Below, in pieces: positions 17,677-24,329 of a stretch of 64,000 nt of DNA. The first letter of the stretch is position 1. Each line of letters begins with the position of its first letter. The notes under the pieces are model-generated. The model did not search any database. It was not told the origin of the DNA and saw only the letters and a list, made by a program, of their open reading frames with translations. The DNA is from Microbispora siamensis (lineage in GTDB: Bacteria; Actinomycetota; Actinomycetes; Streptosporangiales; Streptosporangiaceae), in NCBI RefSeq assembly GCF_016863095.1, contig NZ_BOOF01000004.1:248001-312000 (forward strand), written 5' to 3'. Position numbers and translations under genes: made by a program.

Positions 17677-18572
17677 GGGTGCGACTCCTTCCGGGACAGC
17701 AGACGGCCGGGATTGGCCACGCGGACGGCATGATCGATGGCTCGTTGTGCGGGGTCGCCGGGGTCCGGCCACGCCGACTCGGCGTACGGCTGGTCGCTTC
17801 CGGCGACGAGGACGTCGATCCCGAGTTCGCGGATCACCGCGTCGGCGGCCCGGGGGCCGTAGGACGACGTCTCCAGGAACAGATCGGGGTCCACCAGGCC
17901 GCGCCCGGTCGCGCCCCGGCTCAGCTGGCGCTCCCGGTGCAGCGGGGCCAGCCCGGCCAGCAGCGCGAAGCACACCTTCAACCGGGGGTGCCGGGGCCGG
18001 CCGAAGGCCTCGAACGCGTACCAGGCGGCGTGCATCTGCTGCACGTACGGCACGACGGCGGCCCACCAGGCAGGGCCCGCAGCCGCGGCGGGGCCCGGAT
18101 GGACGAACAGCGGCAGGCCGCGGTCCTCCAGCACGTCGAGCAGCGGGGCGGCCAGGGCCAGCCCCCGGGCGTCCCCGAGCGCGGTCGCCGGAAGCTGCAG
18201 CCCGGCCAGGCCCTGATCGAGGGCACGGGCGAGCCGTACGGGATCGGGGTCGGTCACCGGGGCGGCGGCCCAGGCGCCGAACGGTGCGGGCAGCGCGCGG
18301 GCGTCGGCGTGGTAGGCGTCGATGAGCGGCCACGCCTCCTCCGGCGGCAGGTGCTCGATCCCGAGCGGGCTCGACAGGGAGACGAGGGCGAGGCCGAGGT
18401 GGGCGTTGCGCTTGCGCCGGATCTCCACGTCGTGGTCGGCCGGATCCGCCTCGTACGGCGGCTCGCCGTCGAGGACGAGCGTCCATCCGTCCAGGTAGGG
18501 CGGGCGGGTGCGGCGGCGAAGCGCGTCGACGAGGGACGGCGTCCACAGGTGCTGGTGCACGTCCACGCTCAT
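17673..18572 (-). CDS. Amidohydrolase-family (ACMSD-like) metal-dependent hydrolase or decarboxylase
   Basis: 299 residues. The N-terminal VDVHQHLWTPSLVDALR carries the HxH metal site of amidohydrolase-2/ACMSD-like barrels. Later LPLFVHPGP (about 150) and GSDQPYAESAW (about 255) carry the His and Asp ligands. Members hydrolyse lactones or amides, or decarboxylate aromatic acids. It is the first gene of a two-gene operon with the cysteine dioxygenase (4-bp overlap), an uncommon pairing. The region upstream of the start is relatively AT-rich (18590-18635) and probably holds the promoter. Confidence 0.82.
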   Translation of the reverse strand: MSVDVHQHLWTPSLVDALRRRTRPPYLDGWTLVLDGEPPYEADPADHDVEIRRKRNAHLGLALVSLSSPLGIEHLPPEEAWPLIDAYHADARALPAPFGAWAAAPVTDPDPVRLARALDQGLAGLQLPATALGDARGLALAAPLLDVLEDRGLPLFVHPGPAAAAGPAWWAAVVPYVQQMHAAWYAFEAFGRPRHPRLKVCFALLAGLAPLHRERQLSRGATGRGLVDPDLFLETSSYGPRAADAVIRELGIDVLVAGSDQPYAESAWPDPGDPAQRAIDHAVRVANPGRLLSRKESHP

Positions 18573-18640
18573 CGGCCGGCCTCTCCGAGAAGTCTCCCTA
18601 ATTCCCTACTGAGAATACATGATTTTCGGGCGGGTGCGAC

Positions 18641-18669
18641 CCCGGGGCGGATGGCACACCCGCCCCGGG
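18641..18669 (-). terminator. Terminator of the YvlD-type gene
   Basis: A perfect 10-bp G+C stem (18641-18650 with 18660-18669) starts a few bases after the stop codon of the small membrane-protein gene. Confidence 0.55.
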
Positions 18670-18673
18670 CCGG

Positions 18674-19045
18674 TCAGTCGTCGCCGAGGATCATGTTGAG
18701 GATCCAGCTGATCACGCCGACGACGATGGCGCCCCAGAAGGCGGCCACGAACCCGTCGACGTGGAAGGGGAGGTCGAGCTGCTCGGCGAGCCAGCTCGTG
18801 AGCAGCAGCAGGGCGGCGTTCACCACCAGGGCGAACAGCCCGAGCGTGAGCACGTAGAACGCGCAGCCGATCGTCTTGATGATCGGCTTGATGACGGCGT
18901 TCACGAGGCCGAAGATCAGCGCGACCGCGAGGAGGGTGCCGATCTGCTTGGCGGTGGAGCCGGCGCTGACGGTGATGCCGTCCACCAGCTTGGTGGACGC
19001 CCACAGGGCCGCGGCCACCACGATGATCTTGAGTATGACCTTCAC
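18674..19045 (-). CDS. Phage-holin-4-superfamily (YvlD-type) membrane protein
   Basis: 123 residues from GTG 19045. Four hydrophobic helices follow the order of the YvlD / Phage_holin_4_2 family: ILKIIVVAAALWAS, IGTLLAVALIFGLVNAVIKPI, FYVLTLGLFALVVNAALLLL and FVAAFWGAIVVGVISWILNM. The VNAVIKPI motif after the second helix is diagnostic. Despite the family name, these are chromosomal envelope proteins of unknown role. No phage genes are nearby. Confidence 0.85.
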   Translation of the reverse strand: MKVILKIIVVAAALWASTKLVDGITVSAGSTAKQIGTLLAVALIFGLVNAVIKPIIKTIGCAFYVLTLGLFALVVNAALLLLTSWLAEQLDLPFHVDGFVAAFWGAIVVGVISWILNMILGDD

Positions 19046-19157
19046 CTCAAGAATCCTTCCATGGCACGGCAAAGAGTGCGCGGATCGCGTGTGGCCGGAA
19101 TAGGCGGTCCGCGCCAGGGGCGGGGAGGAGCGGCAAAAAGCTCGCCCGATTCCGGCG

Positions 19158-19181
19158 GTCTTTCTCTCGTCTCGGGGGTAT
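19158..19181 (+). promoter_or_regulatory. SigB-like promoter
   Basis: GTCT, 14 bp, then GGGTAT approximates the actinobacterial general-stress consensus GTTT-N14-16-GGGTAY. It lies 45 bp upstream of the 91-residue protein at 19227. Confidence 0.4.
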
Positions 19182-19226
19182 AAGGGGCAAACCTGGGGGA
19201 AACCGACCAGTTGGGGGTGAGATCGA

Positions 19227-19502
19227 ATGGACGTGGAAGAGCTCGAGTCGCTCCCCGCGAAGGAGCTGCACGATCGCGCCGTGCGCTACGCCGTACGGCA
19301 CGGCGACCTGGGATTCCTGTGGGATCTGCTGAAGGTCATCCCGGCGGCCGAGGCCGCCAGCGGCAACAGCGACGAGACCGCGAACGACCTCAGCAGGGTC
19401 TCGGCGCTGCTCAGCGACGCGATCGGCGCGGGCGAGGGTGAGCTCGGCGACGCGCTCCGGCCGGTCTACGTCGACTACCTGTCCAAACACCCCGACGCCT
19501 GA
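19227..19502 (+). CDS. Conserved hypothetical small acidic protein
   Basis: 91 residues, helical and acidic (VEELESLPAKELHDRAVRYA; GDLGFLWDLLKVIPAAEAA). It has no signal peptide, membrane helix or recognised domain. It looks like a conserved actinobacterial protein. A SigB-like promoter lies upstream, suggesting stress expression. The gene precedes the two-component system by 53 bp but is probably transcribed independently. Confidence 0.75.
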   Translation: MDVEELESLPAKELHDRAVRYAVRHGDLGFLWDLLKVIPAAEAASGNSDETANDLSRVSALLSDAIGAGEGELGDALRPVYVDYLSKHPDA

Positions 19503-19555
19503 GCGCGGGGGCCTGCGCTCAGCAACCTCTCATCTCCGCACGTCACAATGGCGGC

Positions 19556-20260
19556 GTGGTCAAGACACAGGTGCTCGTCGTCGACGACGAACCCGAGGTC
19601 CGCGACGCGATAGCGCGGGCGCTGCGCGTGGAGGGGTACGGCGTTGCGACCGCCGGGGACGGCGTGGACGCCCTCGACGCCATCGACGGAGTGGCGCCCG
19701 ACCTCGTGGTGCTCGACGTGCTCATGCCGGGCATGGACGGCATCGAGGTCTGCCGTACGCTGCGCGGCGACGGCAACCGGCTGCCGGTGCTCATGCTGAC
19801 GGCCCTGGACGGCATCGGCGACAAGGTGGCCGGCCTCGACGCGGGCGCCGACGACTACCTGGTGAAGCCGTTCGCGCTGGAGGAGCTGTTCGCGCGGGTG
19901 CGTGCCCTGCTGCGCCGCGCCGCGCCGCCCCCGGAGGCCGGCTTCGCCGACCTGGTCCTGCTCCCCGACAGCAGGCAGGCCCGGCGCGGCCGGCGGCTCA
20001 TCGACCTGACCCGCACCGAGTACGCCCTGCTGGACCTGCTGATCCGCAACGGCGGCCAGGTGCTGACCCGGCAGCTCATCCTCGAACGCATCTGGGGCTA
20101 CGGCTTCCGGCCCGGGTCCAACCCGCTGGAGGTCTACATCGGTTACCTGCGCAAGAAGACCGAGGCGGGGGGCGAGCCGCGGCTGATCCACACCGTCCAC
20201 GGCCTCGGGTACGCGCTGAGGGAGCCCACCGCTGCTCCCGCCACCGGGGAGGAGCGGTGA
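19556..20260 (+). CDS. OmpR/PhoB-type response regulator
   Basis: 234 residues, GTG start. The receiver domain (about 4-118) has the acidic pocket VVDDEP, phospho-acceptor Asp54 in VLDVLMPGMDG and the conserved Lys in YLVKPFALEEL. The C-terminal winged helix (about 135-225) has LTRTEYALLDLLIRNGGQVLTR and HTVHGLGYALR. It is MprA/TcrA-like. Its stop overlaps the start of the sensor kinase (GTGA), so the pair forms one two-component system. The signal is unknown. Confidence 0.94.
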   Translation: MVKTQVLVVDDEPEVRDAIARALRVEGYGVATAGDGVDALDAIDGVAPDLVVLDVLMPGMDGIEVCRTLRGDGNRLPVLMLTALDGIGDKVAGLDAGADDYLVKPFALEELFARVRALLRRAAPPPEAGFADLVLLPDSRQARRGRRLIDLTRTEYALLDLLIRNGGQVLTRQLILERIWGYGFRPGSNPLEVYIGYLRKKTEAGGEPRLIHTVHGLGYALREPTAAPATGEER

Positions 20261-21333
20261 AGCTCCGCTGGCGGCTCGCGATGGCCTCGGCGCTGGCCGC
20301 CGCGGTGAGCGTGATCGTCGTGATCGTGGCCGCCTACGTCATCACCTGCCGCCGCGTCGAGTGGGCGATGGACCACTACGGGGGAGCGTACGAGAGCTAC
20401 GGCGGCTACGGCGACCGGCCCCCCAACGGCGTGCTGGCCGCCCTCGCCGACGTGGACGACCTGGGCTGGCCCTTCGTCGCCGTGGCGTTCGGCGGCCTGG
20501 TGCTGTCGGGGGCGCTCGGCTGGCTGGCCGCCCGCGCGGCGCTGCGGCCGGTCAACGCGCTCAAGGACGCCGCGGGACGGGTGGCCACCACCCGCGACCT
20601 GACCACCCGGATCGACGTGGCGGGGGACGACGAGCTGAGCAGCCTGGCCCGCAGCTTCAACGCGATGCTCGACGCGCTGGAACGCTCCGCCAAGTCGCAG
20701 AAGCGCCTCGTCGCCGACGCCTCCCACGAGCTGCGTACGCCGCTCACCGCCCTGCGCACCAACGTCGAGCTGCTGATGAGGGGCGACCTGCCGCAGGAGG
20801 TCCACGAGGAGGTGAGCCGCGCCGTGATGAGCGGCCTGGAGGAGCTCACGGCCCTCGTCTCCGACGTGGTCGAGCTGGCCCGCGACGAGGAGCCCGCCGT
20901 GCTCGTGGAGAGCGTGCGCCTCGACGAGCTCGTGGAGCGGGAGGTCGCCAGGGCGGCCAGGCACTGGCCCTCGACGGCCTACTCCGTGTCGGCCGAGCCG
21001 ACGGTGGTGCGGGGCGTGCCCGACCGGCTCGCCCGGGCCGTCGCCAACCTGCTCGACAACGCGGCCAAGTACAGCCCGGCCGGCGGCCTGGTCGAGGTGT
21101 CGCTGCGGGGCGGCGTGCTGACGGTGCGCGACCACGGCCCCGGCATCTCCGCGGACGACCTGCCGCACGTCTTCGACCGCTTCTACCGTGCGCCCTCGGC
21201 CCGGAAGCTGCCCGGCTCGGGGCTGGGCCTGGCGATCGTGGGCCAGGTCGTGGACAGCCACGGCGGCAGCGTGTCGGCCAGTCCCGCCCCCGGCGGAGGC
21301 ACGCTCGTCCGGCTGGCGCTGCCAGTAGGGTGA
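20257..21333 (+). CDS. Sensor histidine kinase
   Basis: 358 residues. Membrane helix 1 (about 5-32), a short ~50-residue extracytoplasmic Tyr/Gly-rich loop and membrane helix 2 (about 70-92) are followed by a HAMP domain (LRPVNALKDAAGRVATTRDL). The phospho-acceptor His157 lies in ASHELRTPLTAL. The HATPase domain has N box LLDNAAKYSP, G1 DHGPGIS, F box DRFYRAP and G2 GSGLGLAIV. It overlaps the response-regulator stop by 3 bp. The small extracellular loop suggests sensing at the membrane. Confidence 0.94.
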   Translation: MKLRWRLAMASALAAAVSVIVVIVAAYVITCRRVEWAMDHYGGAYESYGGYGDRPPNGVLAALADVDDLGWPFVAVAFGGLVLSGALGWLAARAALRPVNALKDAAGRVATTRDLTTRIDVAGDDELSSLARSFNAMLDALERSAKSQKRLVADASHELRTPLTALRTNVELLMRGDLPQEVHEEVSRAVMSGLEELTALVSDVVELARDEEPAVLVESVRLDELVEREVARAARHWPSTAYSVSAEPTVVRGVPDRLARAVANLLDNAAKYSPAGGLVEVSLRGGVLTVRDHGPGISADDLPHVFDRFYRAPSARKLPGSGLGLAIVGQVVDSHGGSVSASPAPGGGTLVRLALPVG

Positions 21334-21337
21334 GGTC

Positions 21338-21724
21338 ATGGGCTCTGTACGCGTCGAGCGGACCGAGGACGGGTTCGTCGCCCGCAACGAGCGTGGCGCC
21401 GAGATCGAGATGGGCGCCGGTGACGGCCTGTTCAGCCCGGTGGAGCTGCTGCTGGCCGCCGTCGGCGGCTGCAACGTCATGACGGTCGAGCCGCTCACCG
21501 CCAAGCGCGGCCACCGGCTCGTACGGCTGGCCGTCGAGGTCTCCGCCGAGAAGGAGAGTCCGACTCTGCTGCGCTCGGTCACCGTGACCTATGACGTGGA
21601 GTTGGCCCCGGAGGACTCCGGCGAGGTCTTCGAGGCCGTCGCCGAGCGGGTCCACGAGCGCCACTGCACGGTGAGCCGGTCGCTCCAGAAGGGCACCGAG
21701 GTCAGGCTGGACCTCGGGCGGTAG
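21338..21724 (+). CDS. OsmC/Ohr-family peroxidase-like protein
   Basis: 128 residues. The two OsmC-family redox cysteines are present at 45 (AAVGGCNVM) and 110 (HERHCTVSRSL), so it can reduce organic hydroperoxides through a thiol cycle. At 128 residues it is slightly shorter than OsmC/Ohr. It follows the sensor kinase after 4 bp, so co-transcription with the two-component system is likely, hinting at envelope or oxidative stress. Confidence 0.9.
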   Translation: MGSVRVERTEDGFVARNERGAEIEMGAGDGLFSPVELLLAAVGGCNVMTVEPLTAKRGHRLVRLAVEVSAEKESPTLLRSVTVTYDVELAPEDSGEVFEAVAERVHERHCTVSRSLQKGTEVRLDLGR

Positions 21725-21812
21725 CACGGGCTGGCGGGGCCCGTTCGGATGTAGGCCGGAAATCAACCTGCCTATGACGACTTCATGACAGGGCCCCTTG
21801 TAGTGTTGAAGC

Positions 21813-21975
21813 AGGTCCTCGGGAGAGGGCGACAGACTTTCTTGATAAAGGACGCGGATGGGGGAACCGCGTCCGGAAAGCGGGGGACCCGCCGGTGCCT
21901 TTGGGGAGGGCATTCCTGGCGGAACCGCTTTGATCCGGAGCCGGGCAGTTGGGGGACTGCCCGGCTCCGGCATTT
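21813..21975 (+). ncRNA. Candidate structured leader RNA (three G-rich-loop hairpins)
   Basis: Three strong hairpins lie in ~120 bases: an 8-bp stem (21850-21857/21867-21874), a 5-bp stem (21880-21884/21888-21892) and a perfect 15-bp stem (21935-21949/21956-21970). Their loops contain GGGGGAA, GGA and TGGGGG. A 7-bp pairing AAAGCGG/CCGCTTT (21877-21883/21925-21931) could enclose the second. The strand is assumed from the downstream cell-wall-type gene. The loops recall ydaO-type (c-di-AMP) leaders, but I cannot see that family's GGGGTGAATC element. Confidence 0.4.
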
Positions 21976-22718
21976 TCAGGGTCCTGTACCCGTTCTCCTC
22001 CCGTCCGTCCCCTCCCCCCGCCGTCCGGGCCGCCGGGTCCGCTTTGCCTCGGCCGTCCCGAAGACTCTCTCCGCGTCCGGGAAGCTCTGCGGCCGTCCGT
22101 GTGGCGCGCGGAGGCTCGTCCCGGCGTCGGCAGCAGGGGCTCGGCTCCGTCCAGGCGCCGTGCACAGGCCGCTGACGGGCCGCACAGCGGGCGCTGATTG
22201 CCGCACAGGGGGCTCCGACGGGCCGAACGGGGCGCCGCGCTGATGGGCCGGGCACAGGGGGGCCGTGCTTTGACCTGCCCGTTCGCCCGTTCGCCCGTTC
22301 GCGCGCTTCCCGCCTGCCCTCTGCCTCTCCGCCCACATCATGACCACGGGGGATCCGCGCCATCGGTTCCCTCCGCTCGCGCTGTGACCACGGGCGAGCC
22401 CCGCCATCGGTCCCTACGCTCGCGCTATGACCATGGGCGAGCCGCGGTCTCCGGCGCGGGAAAAGGACCCTTTGCCTTCGTAAACCGCGGTCTTCCTCTC
22501 ACTGTGCGGCTCCGCTTTTGCGGCGAGTTGCTTTATCGCGCCGTCCCCGGTGATTTCCTTTGTGGTCTCTTGCCGTACGGCCCTCCGGGCTTTGCCGTTC
22601 ATCGAACGGACCTCCGTCACGCACCGTCAACATCACGAAGCCGGGGCGGCGGGGCGTGGCGCGACTTGGGGTAAACAGGAGCAGAGGTAGATCTTCTGGG
22701 CGCTATGCCGCTTTTACT
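21976..22718. other. Gene-free stretch with low-complexity and short tandem repeats
   Basis: No convincing gene is visible on either strand. Open frames here have skewed composition and no family motifs. The stretch contains three CCCGTTCG units at 22278-22301 and a 43/44-bp tandem repeat at 22341-22447. Local composition around 22460-22700 is more AT-rich than the rest of the window. Confidence 0.6.
22341..22447. repeat. 43/44-bp imperfect tandem repeat
   Basis: Unit 1 is 22341-22384, unit 2 is 22385-22427, and a partial unit 3 runs to 22447. Each unit starts TGACCAYGGGSGA and ends CTCGCGCT. There are about 2.5 copies. Confidence 0.8.
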
Positions 22719-22747
22719 TTGCTCCATCCTGACTCGTCCTGTAGTGT
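22719..22747 (+). promoter_or_regulatory. Candidate promoter of the secreted-protein leader
   Basis: TTGCTC (22719-22724), a 17-bp spacer, then TAGTGT (22742-22747). Transcription would begin near 22754, giving a ~270-base leader that contains the mini-ORF at 22798. Confidence 0.45.
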
Positions 22748-22797
22748 CCAGTTTGCCGCCGACCGGTGGCTGGATTGGACTTGGAGAGGAGATCACC

Positions 22798-22851
22798 GTG
22801 GGTGACCCCACATCGACCTCTGAGCCAAGGCATCTCGGATCACACGTCTGA
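22798..22851 (+). CDS. Putative 17-residue leader peptide
   Basis: A GTG codon with an unusually strong Shine-Dalgarno (GGAGAGGAG, 6 bp spacing) opens a 17-codon frame reading MGDPTSTSEPRHLGSHV. It is followed by a 171-base untranslated stretch before the secreted protein. The GTGGG/CCCAC bases at the start can form a small hairpin. It may be a regulatory upstream ORF; homology is unknown. Codon statistics cannot help at this length. Confidence 0.4.
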   Translation: MGDPTSTSEPRHLGSHV

Positions 22852-23022
22852 CTCACGACGGCCTTCCGGCCGATCGCCATAGCTTCAGCGCACACGCCTC
22901 CGGGTGACCGACTTCTCCTTTTCACCCGGACACGTGGCCCGTCTCTGCGGCCTGCCGTACGCGCAGGCCCTCTGATGACGCATGGCCATTCTCTGTCGTC
23001 TCACGAAAGATCCCCAGCCCTG

Positions 23023-23622
23023 ATGAAGACTCTGTTTGACCTGCGTGGCAACCGACGCCTCACCGCCGCGGCCACTCTCGTCGGCGCGGCGGCCGTCACC
23101 GCGTCCCTCGTGGCCGCCGTGCCCGCGCCCGTCGAGCAGTCGGTCAACGAGGCCGCAAACGTTTCCGCCGCCATCCCGGCGCGCCAGCCCTCTCTCGCCA
23201 TCCCGGCGCATGAGGAGGTCCTGCTGCAGGGCAGCACCACCGGCTCCTACTTCTGGGACGACGCCTCTGGCCGTCAGGGCGACACGGGCCTGCCGGCCAT
23301 CGGCAAGCCCATGCAGAAGGGGCTGTTCGCCAGCCCGAGCTGGCCGCTCGGCACCGAGGGCTACATCTTCTACAAGGGCAAGAAGGCCAAGTTCTTCATC
23401 GGCGACCGCGGCCCGGGCGTCCCGTCGGACAGCGGCGTGATGCTGGACATCGACGGCCAGACCTTCGCCGAGCTCACCGGCACCACCTGGAACGAGGACA
23501 CGCTGACCGTCGCCGGCGACCTCGGCCACATCCCGATCCAGTACGTCGTCACGAAGTGGGGCGACGGGCCGGGCCTGCGCGGCGAGCCGGTGCCCTTCTC
23601 GAGTGGCGCCTGGCGGAGCTGA
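23023..23622 (+). CDS. Secreted protein, possibly RlpA/double-psi beta-barrel type
   Basis: 199 residues from ATG 23023. The signal region is LTAAATLVGAAAVTASLVAAVPAP (about 12-35). The mature half has a compact beta-rich pattern: GSYFWDDASG, GTEGYIFYKGKKAKFFIGDRG, GVMLDIDGQTFAELTG and IQYVVTKWGDGPG. The GDRGP...D.S...LD order resembles the RlpA-like double-psi barrel of cell-wall-acting proteins, but I am not certain of the family. A long leader with a possible mini-ORF and promoter lies upstream. It ends 70 bp before the tRNA-Lys gene. Confidence 0.72.
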   Translation: MKTLFDLRGNRRLTAAATLVGAAAVTASLVAAVPAPVEQSVNEAANVSAAIPARQPSLAIPAHEEVLLQGSTTGSYFWDDASGRQGDTGLPAIGKPMQKGLFASPSWPLGTEGYIFYKGKKAKFFIGDRGPGVPSDSGVMLDIDGQTFAELTGTTWNEDTLTVAGDLGHIPIQYVVTKWGDGPGLRGEPVPFSSGAWRS

Positions 23623-23692
23623 GCCACGCGATTGCGATCAACGAGCGATGTGCGTGACCTTCGCGGGACTGCTAAGGTTACGGACATCGCGG

Positions 23693-23766
23693 GCGCCGCT
23701 AGCTCAGTTGGTTAGAGCAGCTGACTCTTAATCAGCGGGTCCGGGGTTCGAGTCCCTGGCGGCGCA
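23693..23766 (+). tRNA. tRNA-Lys (anticodon CTT)
   Basis: The acceptor GCGCCGC pairs with GCGGCGC. The D-arm is AGCTCAGTTGGTTAGAGC, the anticodon loop CTCTTAA has CTT, and the T-arm is GGGGTTCGAGTCCC, with discriminator A at 23766. The next bases are CCC, so CCA is not fully encoded, unlike the second copy at 54349. Confidence 0.96.
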
Positions 23767-23773
23767 CCCAAGG

Positions 23774-23806
23774 AAAGCCCAGGTCGGCACAGTCGGCCTG
23801 GGCTTT
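23774..23806 (+). terminator. tRNA-Lys terminator
   Basis: A 15-bp stem with two G-T pairs (23774-23788/23792-23806) and an ACA loop. It is nearly the same sequence as the perfect terminator after the second tRNA-Lys gene. Confidence 0.8.
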
Positions 23807-24329
23807 CTCTATGAGCCGCTCGTCTCTGCGGCACACCACGCCCCGCCCCGCCTCCCGGTTCACGGACCTGACGCGGGCCGTAGTTCACCCGGCCGAGCGG
23901 CTCGACCAGCAGCTTCATCGTGGCCGGGCCGCACACCTTCACCTCCCGGCGCTCCGCTTCGTCCCTTTTGGCTGGTGGCGTCCGGGCCCGCCGGTCCTGA
24001 AGGGGCCGAGTGCGGCGACGCGTACGCCGTCGACGTAACGTGCGCGCGGTCGCTGAACCCTGATCACGCTTTCGCCGCGGCTGATCTTCCGCCAGGCCCA
24101 GGGCTGCGGAGGCCAGCCCTGAGCCTGGGTTGTGATCCCACGTTTGTACTGGTCAGGCTCGTTTTCGAGTGTGTGTTCGGTTATCCTTGAGGTAGTCGTT
24201 GCGGAGTGAGCTTGGTTTGTGGCCCAGGTGCCGAGTGATGAAGTAGCCGAGTCTGTTGAGTAAGTCCCGGTCCGGGCGGCCGGGAACCAATGGTGCTTTC
24301 GTCTCCGGCTCTGAAGGGGGTGCCCGCCA
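23807..24329. other. Gene-free stretch after tRNA-Lys with a lone hairpin
   Basis: No gene is supported on either strand. A frame on the minus strand ending GAPPGTRTPDPLIKSQLL is the well-known tRNA read-through artefact. A 15-bp stem with one mismatch (24092-24106/24114-24128) has no gene to terminate and may be a relic. The segment before the HNH gene (24140-24240) is less G+C-rich and probably holds its promoter. Confidence 0.6.

Noticed and set aside
18674-19045. Prophage holin
   Set aside because: The Phage_holin_4 family name reflects a chromosomal YvlD-type membrane protein; no lysin or phage genes are near.
21785-22674. Several plus- and minus-strand frames in the 22-kb gene-free region
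   Set aside because: Arg/Pro/Ser-rich, overlapping one another in different frames, no SD and no motif; the region also carries tandem repeats.
22904-22975. 24-codon frame starting GTG before the secreted protein
   Set aside because: No Shine-Dalgarno and no conserved features, unlike the 22798 mini-ORF.
23712-23942. Minus-strand frame ending GAPPGTRTPDPLIKSQLL
   Set aside because: This is the recognised artefact of translating the reverse of a tRNA gene, not a protein.
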